DNA of 64,000 nucleotides, taken from positions 1 to 64,000 of the forward strand of contig NZ_LMVL02000006.1 in NCBI RefSeq assembly GCF_001541345.2, written 5' to 3'. The notes below the pieces were generated by a model. That model worked only from the letters and a program-made list of their open reading frames with translations. It did not search any database and was not told the DNA's origin. The stretch is from Gillisella vitis (lineage in GTDB: Bacteria > Pseudomonadota > Alphaproteobacteria > Rhizobiales > Rhizobiaceae). Every line of letters starts with the position of its first letter. Position 1 is the stretch's first letter. The position numbers and the translations under genes are program-made. Shown piece by piece: positions 26,406-34,987 of the stretch.

Positions 26406-28048
26406 GACCACTCCTCGACGGAAAAAATGGGCACTTTGCTCCAATCGATTGGTCGGTCGTCCTCAGTTTCAGGTGGAGCGGCCGATCGGTTGGGTTTGGT
26501 AGCGTCGAGCGCGCGGTCCCGCTTCTCTACAAGTTGCCGCGCTGCCTTCGTGCGCCGGGCGGCATCATCAACCAATGCGCGCTGGGTCTCGATCGCCTCA
26601 AAGATCAGTTGCTCGTCTACTAGGGCAAGACCGCGTTCTCTCAGGGCGGTTCGGGCACGGCGGTGCTCGCCCAGCGTTATCGGCGGCCGCCGCAGATCAG
26701 CGAAACGGATCGGCCAGCGCGTACCATCTGGAGCCCTTACGAAAATCTGCGAGAGATCACGAGGATCGTAGGAAATGCGTAACGGCCGGTCGAGCCGACC
26801 AGCCCAGATGCTGAGCACGTCGTCCCAGTAGCGCAGACCGAACAGACGAATTCCGTCACGCCGCACCAGTCGATCGACGCTGGGGAGGAAATCGATCATA
26901 AAACCAGCGAGGTCATGAGGCTGGCGCACAGGCCGAAGTCGCCGAGCCGTAGCCTCATGCCACGCCGCCAGGGGCGGAATCCCCAAAGCTCCATGTCGAT
27001 CCGTATGATAGCGCACGATCTCAAGCGCCATCCAACGCTGCAGTTCGTCCAAGGTCATCGTCGCATTTGCCGCTGAGTCATAGCTGCCGCGCTCATCGAT
27101 ATCGCTGAATGTCGTGCCGGGTAGAAGATGGATAGCGCCCATCATGGTGCCGATCAGCCGTTCGATATGGCCTCCGTAATGCGGCGTGGCGATCGGGCGA
27201 TGGATGAGTTCAATACCATATTCTTCGGCACCTCGCCGCAATGCGACCGATCGGAATTCCTTGGCATTGTCGAGATGGATCGCGTCGGGGAACCCCGAGA
27301 TGGGCCACTTCGCATCGATCCCCAGTCCGACAAGCCATGGCTCTTTTGGTTGCACGACGTGCTGGATTGCGAGAGCAACCGACACTGTCGAGGGCGCCTC
27401 CAGCGTCAGATAGAAGCCTGCGACCATGCGGCTTGCAACGTCGATGGCAAGCGTCAGCCACGGCCTCTGCAGTGGTCGTCGATACTGACGGTCAACGACG
27501 ATAACATCGACCATGGTATGATCGATCTGGACGACGTCGAATGCGCACTCAGCGGTATATTCTCCAGGGACGGGTCGGAAGCGATCGCGTGCGGCCTTAG
27601 AACCTTCCCGTGCCTTGGTGAGTTCGGCCGGATCCATCGCAGCAATTCGGGCTTTTACCGCCTGCCAGGACGGCGCTCGCACGCCACGCAACCGGCAGAG
27701 GCCGCAGATCTCCTTATGCAGCCGATTGATGCTGGTTTTCTGACGTGTCGCGTAGAAATCCCGTACAGCTTGTGCAATCACAACCTCGGTCTCATCCGGC
27801 AGGCGGCGGCTCCCTCGCCTCGTGCCTGCTGGATTCGGGAGCAGCGAACTTGTGACCGGATTTTCCCGATAGGCTGTGATCAACTCATACAGTCGCGTTC
27901 GTCTGATTCCAAGCTCGCGGCAAGCTCTATGGAAGTCGGAACGACTGGGCCGACCAATGGCAAGCAGCCTGCGAAGCACAGCCTCTCTTCGTACTGCCTC
28001 GTCCCAGACAGCGTCTTCCATAATGTGTCTGTTAGCCCCAGGAACCAC
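26402..28048 (-). CDS. tniA: TniA-family DDE transposase (Mu/Tn5053 type)
   Basis: Role: catalyses strand transfer for the element. Seen: 548 residues when started at the GTG at 28048, which has GGAGG just upstream; an ATG at 28021 (MEDAVWDEAV) is the alternative. N-terminal helix-turn-helix regions (FHRACRELGIRRTRLYELI) precede an rve-type integrase core with Asp in FDVVQIDHTMVDV, Asp in AIHLDNAKEFRS and Glu in HYGGHIERLIGTM, the DDE triad. A Mu-type C-terminal barrel follows (RYWDDVLSIWAGRLDRPLRI split as RYWDDVLS and IWAGRLDRPLRI). First gene of tniABQ, divergent from the tyrosine recombinase. Confidence 0.93.
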   Translation of the reverse strand: MVPGANRHIMEDAVWDEAVRREAVLRRLLAIGRPSRSDFHRACRELGIRRTRLYELITAYRENPVTSSLLPNPAGTRRGSRRLPDETEVVIAQAVRDFYATRQKTSINRLHKEICGLCRLRGVRAPSWQAVKARIAAMDPAELTKAREGSKAARDRFRPVPGEYTAECAFDVVQIDHTMVDVIVVDRQYRRPLQRPWLTLAIDVASRMVAGFYLTLEAPSTVSVALAIQHVVQPKEPWLVGLGIDAKWPISGFPDAIHLDNAKEFRSVALRRGAEEYGIELIHRPIATPHYGGHIERLIGTMMGAIHLLPGTTFSDIDERGSYDSAANATMTLDELQRWMALEIVRYHTDRHGALGIPPLAAWHEATARRLRPVRQPHDLAGFMIDFLPSVDRLVRRDGIRLFGLRYWDDVLSIWAGRLDRPLRISYDPRDLSQIFVRAPDGTRWPIRFADLRRPPITLGEHRRARTALRERGLALVDEQLIFEAIETQRALVDDAARRTKAARQLVEKRDRALDATKPNRSAAPPETEDDRPIDWSKVPIFSVEEWS

Positions 28049-28174
28049 AGCGCCTCCGCTGAAAAGTTCGTCCGCCGAATTATCGCGAAAAATACGCCGG
28101 TTCGGCTAAAATCCGGTCATCAACTGCGAATATGATTCGTTCCACATCAGAAACTTACCGTCCGCCTATGAACC

Positions 28175-29344
28175 ATGAATGACACCCAGATCATCGAGCA
28201 AAACAGCGAAATTCACCTCCAGGAGAGCTCTGCGCCGTCTCTCAGCACGGCGGCTGAGGGTGATGTTTGCGCGCCGCAGGTGTCGGACGCAGGCACGTCG
28301 ATGCAGGCCCCTCCCCTGCTCTCTCCCGTTGCCGAGAACCAAACGCCAACGCATCTTGCCAGCCTGGCGGACCGCGCCCGCGACTATGTGGCGGCGGCAA
28401 GTTCTGCCAATACGCGAAAAGCCTATGCCTCCGATTGGAAGCATTTTTCCGCCTGGTGCCGGCAGTTGAGTTTGGCTCCCCTCCCCCCGGACCCGCAGAC
28501 CGTTGGTCTCTATATTACCACCTGTGCCTCAGGCGATGCCGTCGGCACACCGGCGCGTGGCGCCAAGGCAAACGCTGTCTCGACGATCGAACGGCGCCTG
28601 TCGTCATTGTCTTGGAACTATGCGCAGCGCGGGCTGATACTTGATCGCAAGGATCGGCATATCGCCACGGTTATGGCCGGCATTCGCAACAGCCACGGGC
28701 GTCCACCTGTGCAGAAGGAAGCGGTGGTGGCCGAGGACATCATCGCCATGATCGAGACACTCGATCGGGGAACGCTGAGAGGTTTACGCGATCGGGCCAT
28801 GCTGCTGATCGGTTATGCCGGTGGCCTGAGGCGGTCCGAGATTGTTGGTCTTGACATCAAGGCTGACCAAACCGAAGACGGGCGCGGCTGGATCGAAATA
28901 TTTGACAAGGGCATGCTCGTCACCCTGCGCGGCAAGACCGGCTGGCGCGAAGTCGAGATCGGCCGTGGCTCATCGGACGCCACCTGCCCGGTGGTTGCTC
29001 TGGAGAGCTGGATCACCTTCGCCAGGCTTGCCCATGGCCCCCTCTTCCGCCGCGTCACCGGACAAGGCAAGTCGGTTGGGCCAGAGCGCTTGAACGACAA
29101 GGAAGTGGCACGGCTCGTCAAGCGGACCGCCATGGCTGCCGGGGTTCGTGGCGATCTCAGCGAAATTGAACGTGCCTTCAAATTCTCCGGCCATTCGCTG
29201 CGCGCTGGTCTCGCCTCCTCCGCCGAAGTCGATGAACGCTATATCCAGAAGCAACTCGGTCATGCCTCAGCCGAGATGACCCGCAGGTATCAACGCCGAA
29301 GGGATCGCTTCAGGGTCAATTTGACAAAAGCGGCGGGGCTTTGA
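28175..29344 (+). CDS. Tyrosine-type site-specific recombinase
   Basis: Role: strand exchange; its position beside tniABQ suggests resolution of cointegrates, a job usually done in this transposon family by the serine recombinase TniR/TniC (inference). Seen: 389 residues. A variable acidic N-terminus is followed by a core-binding SAM-like domain (SSANTRKAYASDWKHFSAWC) and the catalytic domain. Catalytic residues are visible: Arg in GGLRRSEIVGLD, Lys in RGKTGWREVEI, HSLR in FSGHSLRAGLASS, His in QLGHASAEM, and the nucleophile Tyr in TRRYQRRRDRF. Divergent from tniA across 126 bp. Confidence 0.93.
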   Translation: MNDTQIIEQNSEIHLQESSAPSLSTAAEGDVCAPQVSDAGTSMQAPPLLSPVAENQTPTHLASLADRARDYVAAASSANTRKAYASDWKHFSAWCRQLSLAPLPPDPQTVGLYITTCASGDAVGTPARGAKANAVSTIERRLSSLSWNYAQRGLILDRKDRHIATVMAGIRNSHGRPPVQKEAVVAEDIIAMIETLDRGTLRGLRDRAMLLIGYAGGLRRSEIVGLDIKADQTEDGRGWIEIFDKGMLVTLRGKTGWREVEIGRGSSDATCPVVALESWITFARLAHGPLFRRVTGQGKSVGPERLNDKEVARLVKRTAMAAGVRGDLSEIERAFKFSGHSLRAGLASSAEVDERYIQKQLGHASAEMTRRYQRRRDRFRVNLTKAAGL

Positions 29345-29608
29345 TTTTGTTTGTTTGAACCAGAAAACTCGCATCCCGTGAATTGGTGATCACAATGTTT
29401 GGCACCTGAAAATTGGATTTTTCGGCCACGAACCCCATTCAGACCGGTTGTTTCACCAGGATTTTGCATGCAATTGCGACTGCTGGTCCAATTCTGCTAC
29501 CTGTCAAAATGCACCTCGGCTTAGTCCCATCACTACCGAAGATCATAATGGTTTATCGCGCTCGTTGCGTCGAAATCCCTTTCCGCGCCACACCCCGACC
29601 TTTTAGCC
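29345..29608. other. Gap after the recombinase gene, no gene seen
   Basis: Contains one inverse copy of the TCAATTTTC-like motif (GAAAATTGG at 29408-29416), which may mark the right end of the tni element. Nothing else recognisable. Confidence 0.3.
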
Positions 29609-29878
29609 TTGCATGACATCGGATTAGCGGTTTCGGTTATTGATGACATTAAAATCGAATGCGCTATGGCGCGTTTTGCACGGCATTCCGTACGCATCTT
29701 CACTCCGGCGGAAGCAGAGATTCATGGTAAGAGAAATGCAACGTCGAGAGGCTATGGGACAGTCAGCAGAATCGGATCGCTTCCTCAATCCGTAATCGCG
29801 CTGGTCGTTTGTTCAAACCTATTTCCAGACGGCAGAAAACAAACAACTCTATTTCTACCGGTCTGCTTTGCCCAATAA
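29609..29878 (+). pseudogene. Possible remnant of a holo-ACP synthase (AcpS-type) gene
   Basis: Seen: an open frame with only TTG as a start. Its first part (IDDIKIECAMARFARHSVRI then FTPAEAE) resembles the N-terminus of phosphopantetheinyl transferases of the AcpS type, which carry a D-I/V-x-x-I...RF...R-x-F-T-x-x-E pattern. The second part loses the resemblance before the KEA-type active-site segment, and it overlaps the end of the convergent GGDEF gene. If the reading is right, this is a short non-functional fragment; chance similarity is possible. Confidence 0.3.
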
Positions 29879-31491
29879 AGGCGCCGATCCGCCAGTTGCA
29901 AAACCGCTTCGGCGTCGACTGCATCGTCTGACATTGCAACTCCGATACTGACGGACACATTCAGCCCATCAGCAATTTCGGACCAGTCAAAGTTGGTAAT
30001 TGTCATTCGCAGTCTTTCGGAAACCCTTTCCGCGTGGGCGAGTGTTAGGTCCGTCATAAGTATAACGAACTCTTCGCCACCAAAGCGAACTGCGAGATCT
30101 GTTTCACGAACAACAATTTTGACCAGTGCCCCGATTTGCACAAGGACACGATCACCAATGATATGGGAGAACGTATCATTGATTGTCTTGAAGTAATCGA
30201 CATCAAGGATCGCCAGCGCATAACTCGCGCCTTGAGTATTAACGTCAGATATTATCGTCTCCAAATGCCGCCGATTGGAAAGTCCTGTCAACGGGTCCGT
30301 ATTCGCCGCTTCAGTCAGGACATTGGTTTGCTGCTGAAGGGCCTCTAATGACCGGGCAATTTCTGCAGAGCGCTCTGCCTCTGTATCAAGCATTGCTTTG
30401 AGTTTTTTCGTTTCATAACGGATCTCCGCCATACGGGCATTTTGCTGGATCCGCTCCGCAGTGAACTGCTGATGGAGCTTGTGATATTTTTTATGAAAAT
30501 CGAGCGCAAACTCGAATGCTTCAAGATACTCATGAGCTTTTGACAGAGACAGACAGGCATGCATTAAAGTCTCAAGATTGAAATTTTCCCCGGCAAGCAA
30601 GTGGGCCTGCTCAAGTGGAACCAAGGCCTCTTCATAGCGCTTTAACGAAACGAGCGTGCTTCCCAGTGTAACCAGATAATGCCCCTCCCCGCGGACATAA
30701 TCGTCGCCCGGAATGTCACGGTACCGCTCCAATAACATTTCTGCGGCGGAAAAATTCTCAACCGCATTAAAATATTCTGCTAAGTTTGCGATACACAACC
30801 TCTCGGCCCAGGCGTCTTTAAGTAATTGAGCGAGGCTGAGTGCTTGTTTCGTAACATCTATTGCGCTGCTAATCGACGTTTCGAATTTTTGATTATCGGC
30901 TTCCTGAACGAGATAAGCATCCTCTGCATGCGCGCCACCGAGATTAATCAACCACCAACATTCGAATGTAAGATCGTGTGCCTCTCGGGCAAGCTCTACG
31001 GCACGAGCGCAATAATCAACCGCAAGGGATGGTTGGCGCGTCATCCAGAATATCACGCCAATAACATTTATGGCCAGAGACCGACATCTGAGATTACGGC
31101 TCTGGTCGGCAATGTTCATTGCTTCTGCGGCGAACTCGACAGCCTGCTCTAAATTACCGAGTTCCAGATGCAGCCAAGCAGCAATACTAATTGCTTCCGC
31201 CTCAAGCGCCGGCTCTTCAAGCTGCTTCCAAAGAGAAAGAGCTTTCTCCGCGTATACTAGCCCCGTCTCTGTCTCGCCAAGTTGAAAGCAATACCACGCA
31301 CATTGCTGAGAACCGCGCGCTACAAGACCTTGATCTCCTCGCTGTTCTGCAGAAGTCAGAACTGAATTTGCTAAGGAGAACGCGCGAATGGAACGACCTG
31401 TACATGCGAGGTTCCAAGCTTCATCCAGCACGGCCGCAGCGTCCAAATCAAAGCTATTTTTACGATTGCCAAACTGGTTATTCAATATCAT
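29785..31491 (-). CDS. Diguanylate cyclase with N-terminal helical-repeat sensor
   Basis: Role: makes cyclic di-GMP from two GTP. Seen: 568 residues. Residues 1 to about 345 are helical pairs of the TPR kind (for example LGETETGLVYAEKALSLWKQ). They lead through a coiled-coil of about 50 residues (TKKLKAMLDTEAERSAEIAR) into a GGDEF domain starting DPLTGLSNRRHLE near residue 395. The active site reads GGEEF (functional variant) with RETD five residues before it, the RxxD inhibitory site. No signal peptide or membrane span, so a cytosolic sensor. Alone on its strand, with no adjacent phosphodiesterase gene. Confidence 0.93.
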   Translation of the reverse strand: MILNNQFGNRKNSFDLDAAAVLDEAWNLACTGRSIRAFSLANSVLTSAEQRGDQGLVARGSQQCAWYCFQLGETETGLVYAEKALSLWKQLEEPALEAEAISIAAWLHLELGNLEQAVEFAAEAMNIADQSRNLRCRSLAINVIGVIFWMTRQPSLAVDYCARAVELAREAHDLTFECWWLINLGGAHAEDAYLVQEADNQKFETSISSAIDVTKQALSLAQLLKDAWAERLCIANLAEYFNAVENFSAAEMLLERYRDIPGDDYVRGEGHYLVTLGSTLVSLKRYEEALVPLEQAHLLAGENFNLETLMHACLSLSKAHEYLEAFEFALDFHKKYHKLHQQFTAERIQQNARMAEIRYETKKLKAMLDTEAERSAEIARSLEALQQQTNVLTEAANTDPLTGLSNRRHLETIISDVNTQGASYALAILDVDYFKTINDTFSHIIGDRVLVQIGALVKIVVRETDLAVRFGGEEFVILMTDLTLAHAERVSERLRMTITNFDWSEIADGLNVSVSIGVAMSDDAVDAEAVLQLADRRLYWAKQTGRNRVVCFLPSGNRFEQTTSAITD

Positions 31492-32049
31492 CGGCTCATC
31501 TTGCGCAACGCCTAGACAGCATACCGGGTAAATTTAGCAAAAATCCATTTAAGGGAGTCCTAAAGCCATTATCTTTCGTAAGGCTGTTTCTTAAGTTCCT
31601 TGCGACAGGCCGTTTCAAACATATGTAAGCACCTACCGCTCTCGAGCGTACAGACTTATCCTAAGTGAGCGAACCACACTGCCAAAGTTGAATATTCGTT
31701 GCCCAGCGTTGAGTGAATGTGTCCAAATTTTAGATGAACCATTTCCCCTCCCCTCGTCTCTTATTGCATTGTTGATCTCACCAAAATTTCCTCTGTTTTT
31801 TAAGTGTCTCATACCAACCTAAACTCTCCGAACGCGATTGAGATTTTGGCCCATGATTATCAGGGAGTTGTACATAGTCGGCATTGGCCACATGGTCGCG
31901 CATAAAAAAACATACAAAAAAGAAATGGAGACGGTCTTCAGCAGCATCAGCCGAAGCCAGAGATGCCTACCTTAACTGGACGCCCGACGAGCGAGAAAAA
32001 CCGCTCAAGGCGCCAGCACGCGCACTTCAAATATAACAAGGACGAAGCA
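31492..32049. other. Intergenic stretch, no gene seen
   Basis: AT-richer than its surroundings, with several short T-runs and A-runs. Divergent promoters for the GGDEF gene and the monooxygenase gene should lie here. I see no conserved motif worth placing. Confidence 0.3.
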
Positions 32050-33303
32050 ATGACTGTCGAAAAAATACATACACTCGTCGTTGGCGGCGGACAGGCTGGT
32101 ATCGCCATGAGTGAGCATCTCACTAGGAACAAAGTAGCACATCTCGTTCTTGAAAGAGGAAGGATAGCCGAGCGTTGGCGTTCGATGCGTTGGGATTCCC
32201 TGGTCACTAATGGGCCAGCTTGGCACGATCGTTTTCCAAACATGACTTTTCCTGGCAATGCCGATGCGTTTATCCCCAAAGAAGGCGTTGCCGACTACTT
32301 TGAAGCCTATGCGAAGAAGTATAACGCACCGATCCGCTGTGGAACCGAGGTGACTCAAGTCGAGCGATTGAAAGGTCGTCCAGGCTTCCGTGTCGAGATG
32401 TCTAACGGTGTGATCGAAGCTCTAAACGTGGTGGTGGCGACCGGTCCGTTTCAGTTGCCGAACATTCCGCCAATCGTTCCACCGACGGCAGATATCAACC
32501 AAATGCATTCCAGCGAATACCGCAACCCTGATCAACTCGGGGAGGGGGCTGTTCTCGTGATTGGCGCGGGCTCTTCAGGAGTGCAGATTGCCGAGGAATT
32601 AATGCGTGCGGGCTGCAAGACCTATCTTTCTGTTGGGCCGCATGATCGTCCTCCGCGCAGCTATCGCGGCCGCGACTGCGCTTGGTGGCTCGGCGTTCTC
32701 GGCAAATGGGATGCACAGGTACAGGAATTGCAGCTAAGCAGGCATGTTACGGTCGCTGTCAGTGGCGCACGAGGCGGAGAAACGATCGACTTCCGTCGTC
32801 TAGCAGCACAGGGCATGGTGCTGGTGGGCATGACCGAAAGCTTTAAGGACGGCAAATTATCCTTCGCTCAAGATCTTGCCGACAATCTTGAGTGTGGCGA
32901 CCAGAACTATCTATCGCTGCTCGACGAAGCGGATGCTTTTGTTGCATGCAACGGTCTCAACCTTCCTGAAGAGCCAGAGGCTCGCATCCTTGGTCCGACA
33001 ACAGATTGTATTATTAATCCTATCCGCGAACTGGATCTTATTAACGCCGGCGTCTCCACGATCATCTGGGCTACCGGCTTCAGGTCCGACTATAGCTGGT
33101 TGAAGGTGAATGCTTTCGATGAAGCAGGGCGCCCTAGACATCATCAAGGTGTCTCATGTGAGAAAGGCCTCTATTTCCTGGGTCTTCCCGGACTTTCCGG
33201 TCGCGGCTCCAGTTTCATCTGGGGTGTCTGGCATGATGCCAGACACTTAGCCGACCACATCATCATTCAGGATAACTACCTGGCTTACAGGCCGCAGGCC
33301 TGA
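32050..33303 (+). CDS. Flavin-dependent monooxygenase (CzcO/FMO-like)
   Basis: Role: FAD- and NAD(P)H-dependent oxygenation of an unknown small molecule. Seen: from ATG at 32050 (MTVEKIHTLVVGGGQAGIAM), preceded by AAGGACG, 417 residues. Two Rossmann loops are present: VVGGGQAG near residue 10 for FAD and VLVIGAGSSGVQIAEEL near residue 170 for NADPH. WATGFRSDYSWL near residue 345 matches the family ATGY-type segment. It closes with GLYFLGLPGLSGRGSSFIWG. The frame extends upstream to 31963 but lacks a ribosome site there. Stands alone next to the replication region, with no evident operon partner. Confidence 0.9.
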   Translation: MTVEKIHTLVVGGGQAGIAMSEHLTRNKVAHLVLERGRIAERWRSMRWDSLVTNGPAWHDRFPNMTFPGNADAFIPKEGVADYFEAYAKKYNAPIRCGTEVTQVERLKGRPGFRVEMSNGVIEALNVVVATGPFQLPNIPPIVPPTADINQMHSSEYRNPDQLGEGAVLVIGAGSSGVQIAEELMRAGCKTYLSVGPHDRPPRSYRGRDCAWWLGVLGKWDAQVQELQLSRHVTVAVSGARGGETIDFRRLAAQGMVLVGMTESFKDGKLSFAQDLADNLECGDQNYLSLLDEADAFVACNGLNLPEEPEARILGPTTDCIINPIRELDLINAGVSTIIWATGFRSDYSWLKVNAFDEAGRPRHHQGVSCEKGLYFLGLPGLSGRGSSFIWGVWHDARHLADHIIIQDNYLAYRPQA

Positions 33304-33619
33304 TGTTAGTACGATTTTTTAGCCGCTCCCGAACTGAGGTGTGGACGGGACCAGATTGGAGATGCCGCCAGAAAATCTGGGCTCTTTCTCAATTGTTATG
33401 AGCAAGTCAACGGCTCAATATCCTGCTCACGACGATGATTTTCATGGCAATTCGCATTTTCCGCGTCAGGAATCATCCAAAATCGTGGTTTCAAACCGCG
33501 TGGAAAAAACGTTGGTCTTTCAATTACTTATGTCGGTGGTCAGCTGACCACCGAATCAGGCCCTCAATTACACGCGTTTCGATCCCAATCCATCGTCTTG
33601 ACGAAATTTTCTCAGCGCT
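33304..33619. other. Gap downstream of repC, holds a candidate partition site
   Basis: No gene seen. A 22-bp perfect palindrome (33533-33554) is the only notable structure. Confidence 0.4.
33533..33554. promoter_or_regulatory. 22-bp perfect palindrome after repC, candidate parS/centromere site
   Basis: Half-site TCGGTGGTCAG followed directly by its inverse CTGACCACCGA. It lies 65 bp beyond the repC stop. Some repABC plasmids carry the RepB-binding parS site downstream of repC, and parS sites are palindromic with a GC centre, as here. RepB binding is inferred. Confidence 0.55.
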
Positions 33620-34837
33620 TTATCCCGCCTTCATGCCCACTTGGCCATTGGCCCTTAACAAAGCCATCATCATAGGCCCAAGGGAGAACTCTCCTTGTTT
33701 TGATCGGCGGGTTAGATCACGCAAATAGCCCCCAGCTGAGTTGATAAAGTTTGCACGCTCTAAAATACATGCGACAGCGGTAGCTGCATTCTCTTGACCC
33801 ATAATTTCGCAGGCTTCCTGATAGGCGTCCGGACTTACTCCCAACATAGATCGAACCACAACTGCGGCAGTCATTAAGTCACGCCAATTTTCTATTTTTC
33901 CACCCGGACCGTAATCGCTAACCGAAGGGCAGGCCTTCAAAATCATTCCAAGCGGAAATGACTTTATCGGCACAGGTTGAGGCGAACTGTTTTGCGCCCT
34001 GGTTGCCTCTTGCTCTTTTTCAGAGCGAGGTTCAAGTTCATTAACGTATTTGGTATTTGAATTCTGTATGTGCCGCTCAAATTGAGCAGCATTGCTGCTA
34101 TTTTTTTCTGATTTTACCTGATTTTCCAATCGCTTAATAATATCACTCTTCAGGTTGTTCATCTCATCTAAAACGGCAGTAACTTCCGAAAGGGGTGGTG
34201 TTCTAGATACTTTGCCAACAAGCGATACATACGCGCATTCGATCTCATGCCAGTCGCCTTGAGCGCCCTCCTCGATAGCCGCCGTGATCAGTTTGCGAAC
34301 GTCTCGACGGCAAATGGTAAGGCTTTCCTTGGCTTTCCTAAAGGCGGCACGATCCGCCATCACTTGTTGCGCCATCATCGCAAGTTCTTCTGAGCGTGCG
34401 AGCAGTGGTGACAAATCGAAGCCAAATGCCTGCTCGATCTGACCGGCGTTATCCTTGCGCGCGTAGCGTTTCCCATTGGCGCTATCTTTGCGAACGATCA
34501 GCCCTGCATCTACAAGCACAGCGATATGCCGGCGTAATGTCGCTCCAGCCAACCCGTGCGCTCGAAGAGCAAGTTGAGTATTCGAGGGGAAAACAACAAG
34601 TTGCGCATCCTGCCGTAGTTCATTCTCTGGGTAAAAACTCAATAACGCATCGAGAACCGCAAGGCTGTTGGATTGTATACCAAGCAATTCCATTGCAGCT
34701 GAGGCATCCCTGAATATTTTCCATTTATCCGCACGTTTGCCCGGCTTAATGTCGCTTGTGGCGACTTGCCGGCGCACCAGCGCAAGCGTCATACCCCGCC
34801 GCCCAAAGGGCGTCGTCACATTTCCAGTCTCCATCAT
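33620..34837 (-). CDS. repC: RepC replication initiator
   Basis: Role: essential initiator of repABC plasmids; acts on an origin inside its own gene. Seen: 405 residues from ATG 34837 (a second ATG is adjacent at 34834), with AAAGGTG upstream. Family segments: the N-terminal winged-helix region (WKIFRDASAAMELLGIQSNS, LAVLDALLSFYPE), FPSNTQLALRAHGLAGATLR, DNAGQIEQAFGFDLSPLL, and a C-terminal domain with AGGYLRDLTRRSKQGEFSLG. An AT-rich patch around 34040-34140 inside the gene fits the known location of the origin. Separated from repB by a 150-bp region encoding a counter-transcribed RNA. Confidence 0.95.
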   Translation of the reverse strand: MMETGNVTTPFGRRGMTLALVRRQVATSDIKPGKRADKWKIFRDASAAMELLGIQSNSLAVLDALLSFYPENELRQDAQLVVFPSNTQLALRAHGLAGATLRRHIAVLVDAGLIVRKDSANGKRYARKDNAGQIEQAFGFDLSPLLARSEELAMMAQQVMADRAAFRKAKESLTICRRDVRKLITAAIEEGAQGDWHEIECAYVSLVGKVSRTPPLSEVTAVLDEMNNLKSDIIKRLENQVKSEKNSSNAAQFERHIQNSNTKYVNELEPRSEKEQEATRAQNSSPQPVPIKSFPLGMILKACPSVSDYGPGGKIENWRDLMTAAVVVRSMLGVSPDAYQEACEIMGQENAATAVACILERANFINSAGGYLRDLTRRSKQGEFSLGPMMMALLRANGQVGMKAG

Positions 34838-34891
34838 CTTTCACCTTTCAGCAGGCAAAAGAAAATCACTCACCAAATGGCGCAAAAACTC

Positions 34892-34920
34892 TTGACGAGG
34901 ATTCGAGGAAATGCGATTCT
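34892..34920 (+). promoter_or_regulatory. Promoter of the repB-repC counter-transcribed RNA
   Basis: TTGACG (34892-34897), 17-base spacer, GATTCT (34915-34920), reading against the repABC operon. The -35 box is near consensus, the -10 weaker. Confidence 0.6.
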
Positions 34921-34926
34921 GTTCTT

Positions 34927-34978
34927 GCTAGAGAGACAGAAGGGCTTCCACGACGGCGACGTTGGGGGAGCTCTTTTC
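34927..34978 (+). ncRNA. Counter-transcribed RNA controlling repC (inc-alpha)
   Basis: Role: in repABC plasmids a short antisense RNA from the repB-repC gap pairs with the repC leader, lowers RepC and sets copy number and incompatibility. Seen: a promoter at 34892-34920, a start expected near 34927, and a stem ending GGGCTTCC...GGGGAGCTC followed by TTTTCTTTT at 34973-34982, a Rho-independent terminator. The predicted RNA is about 50 nucleotides, the usual size. Exact ends are estimated. Confidence 0.7.
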
Positions 34979-34987
34979 TTTTGCGGA

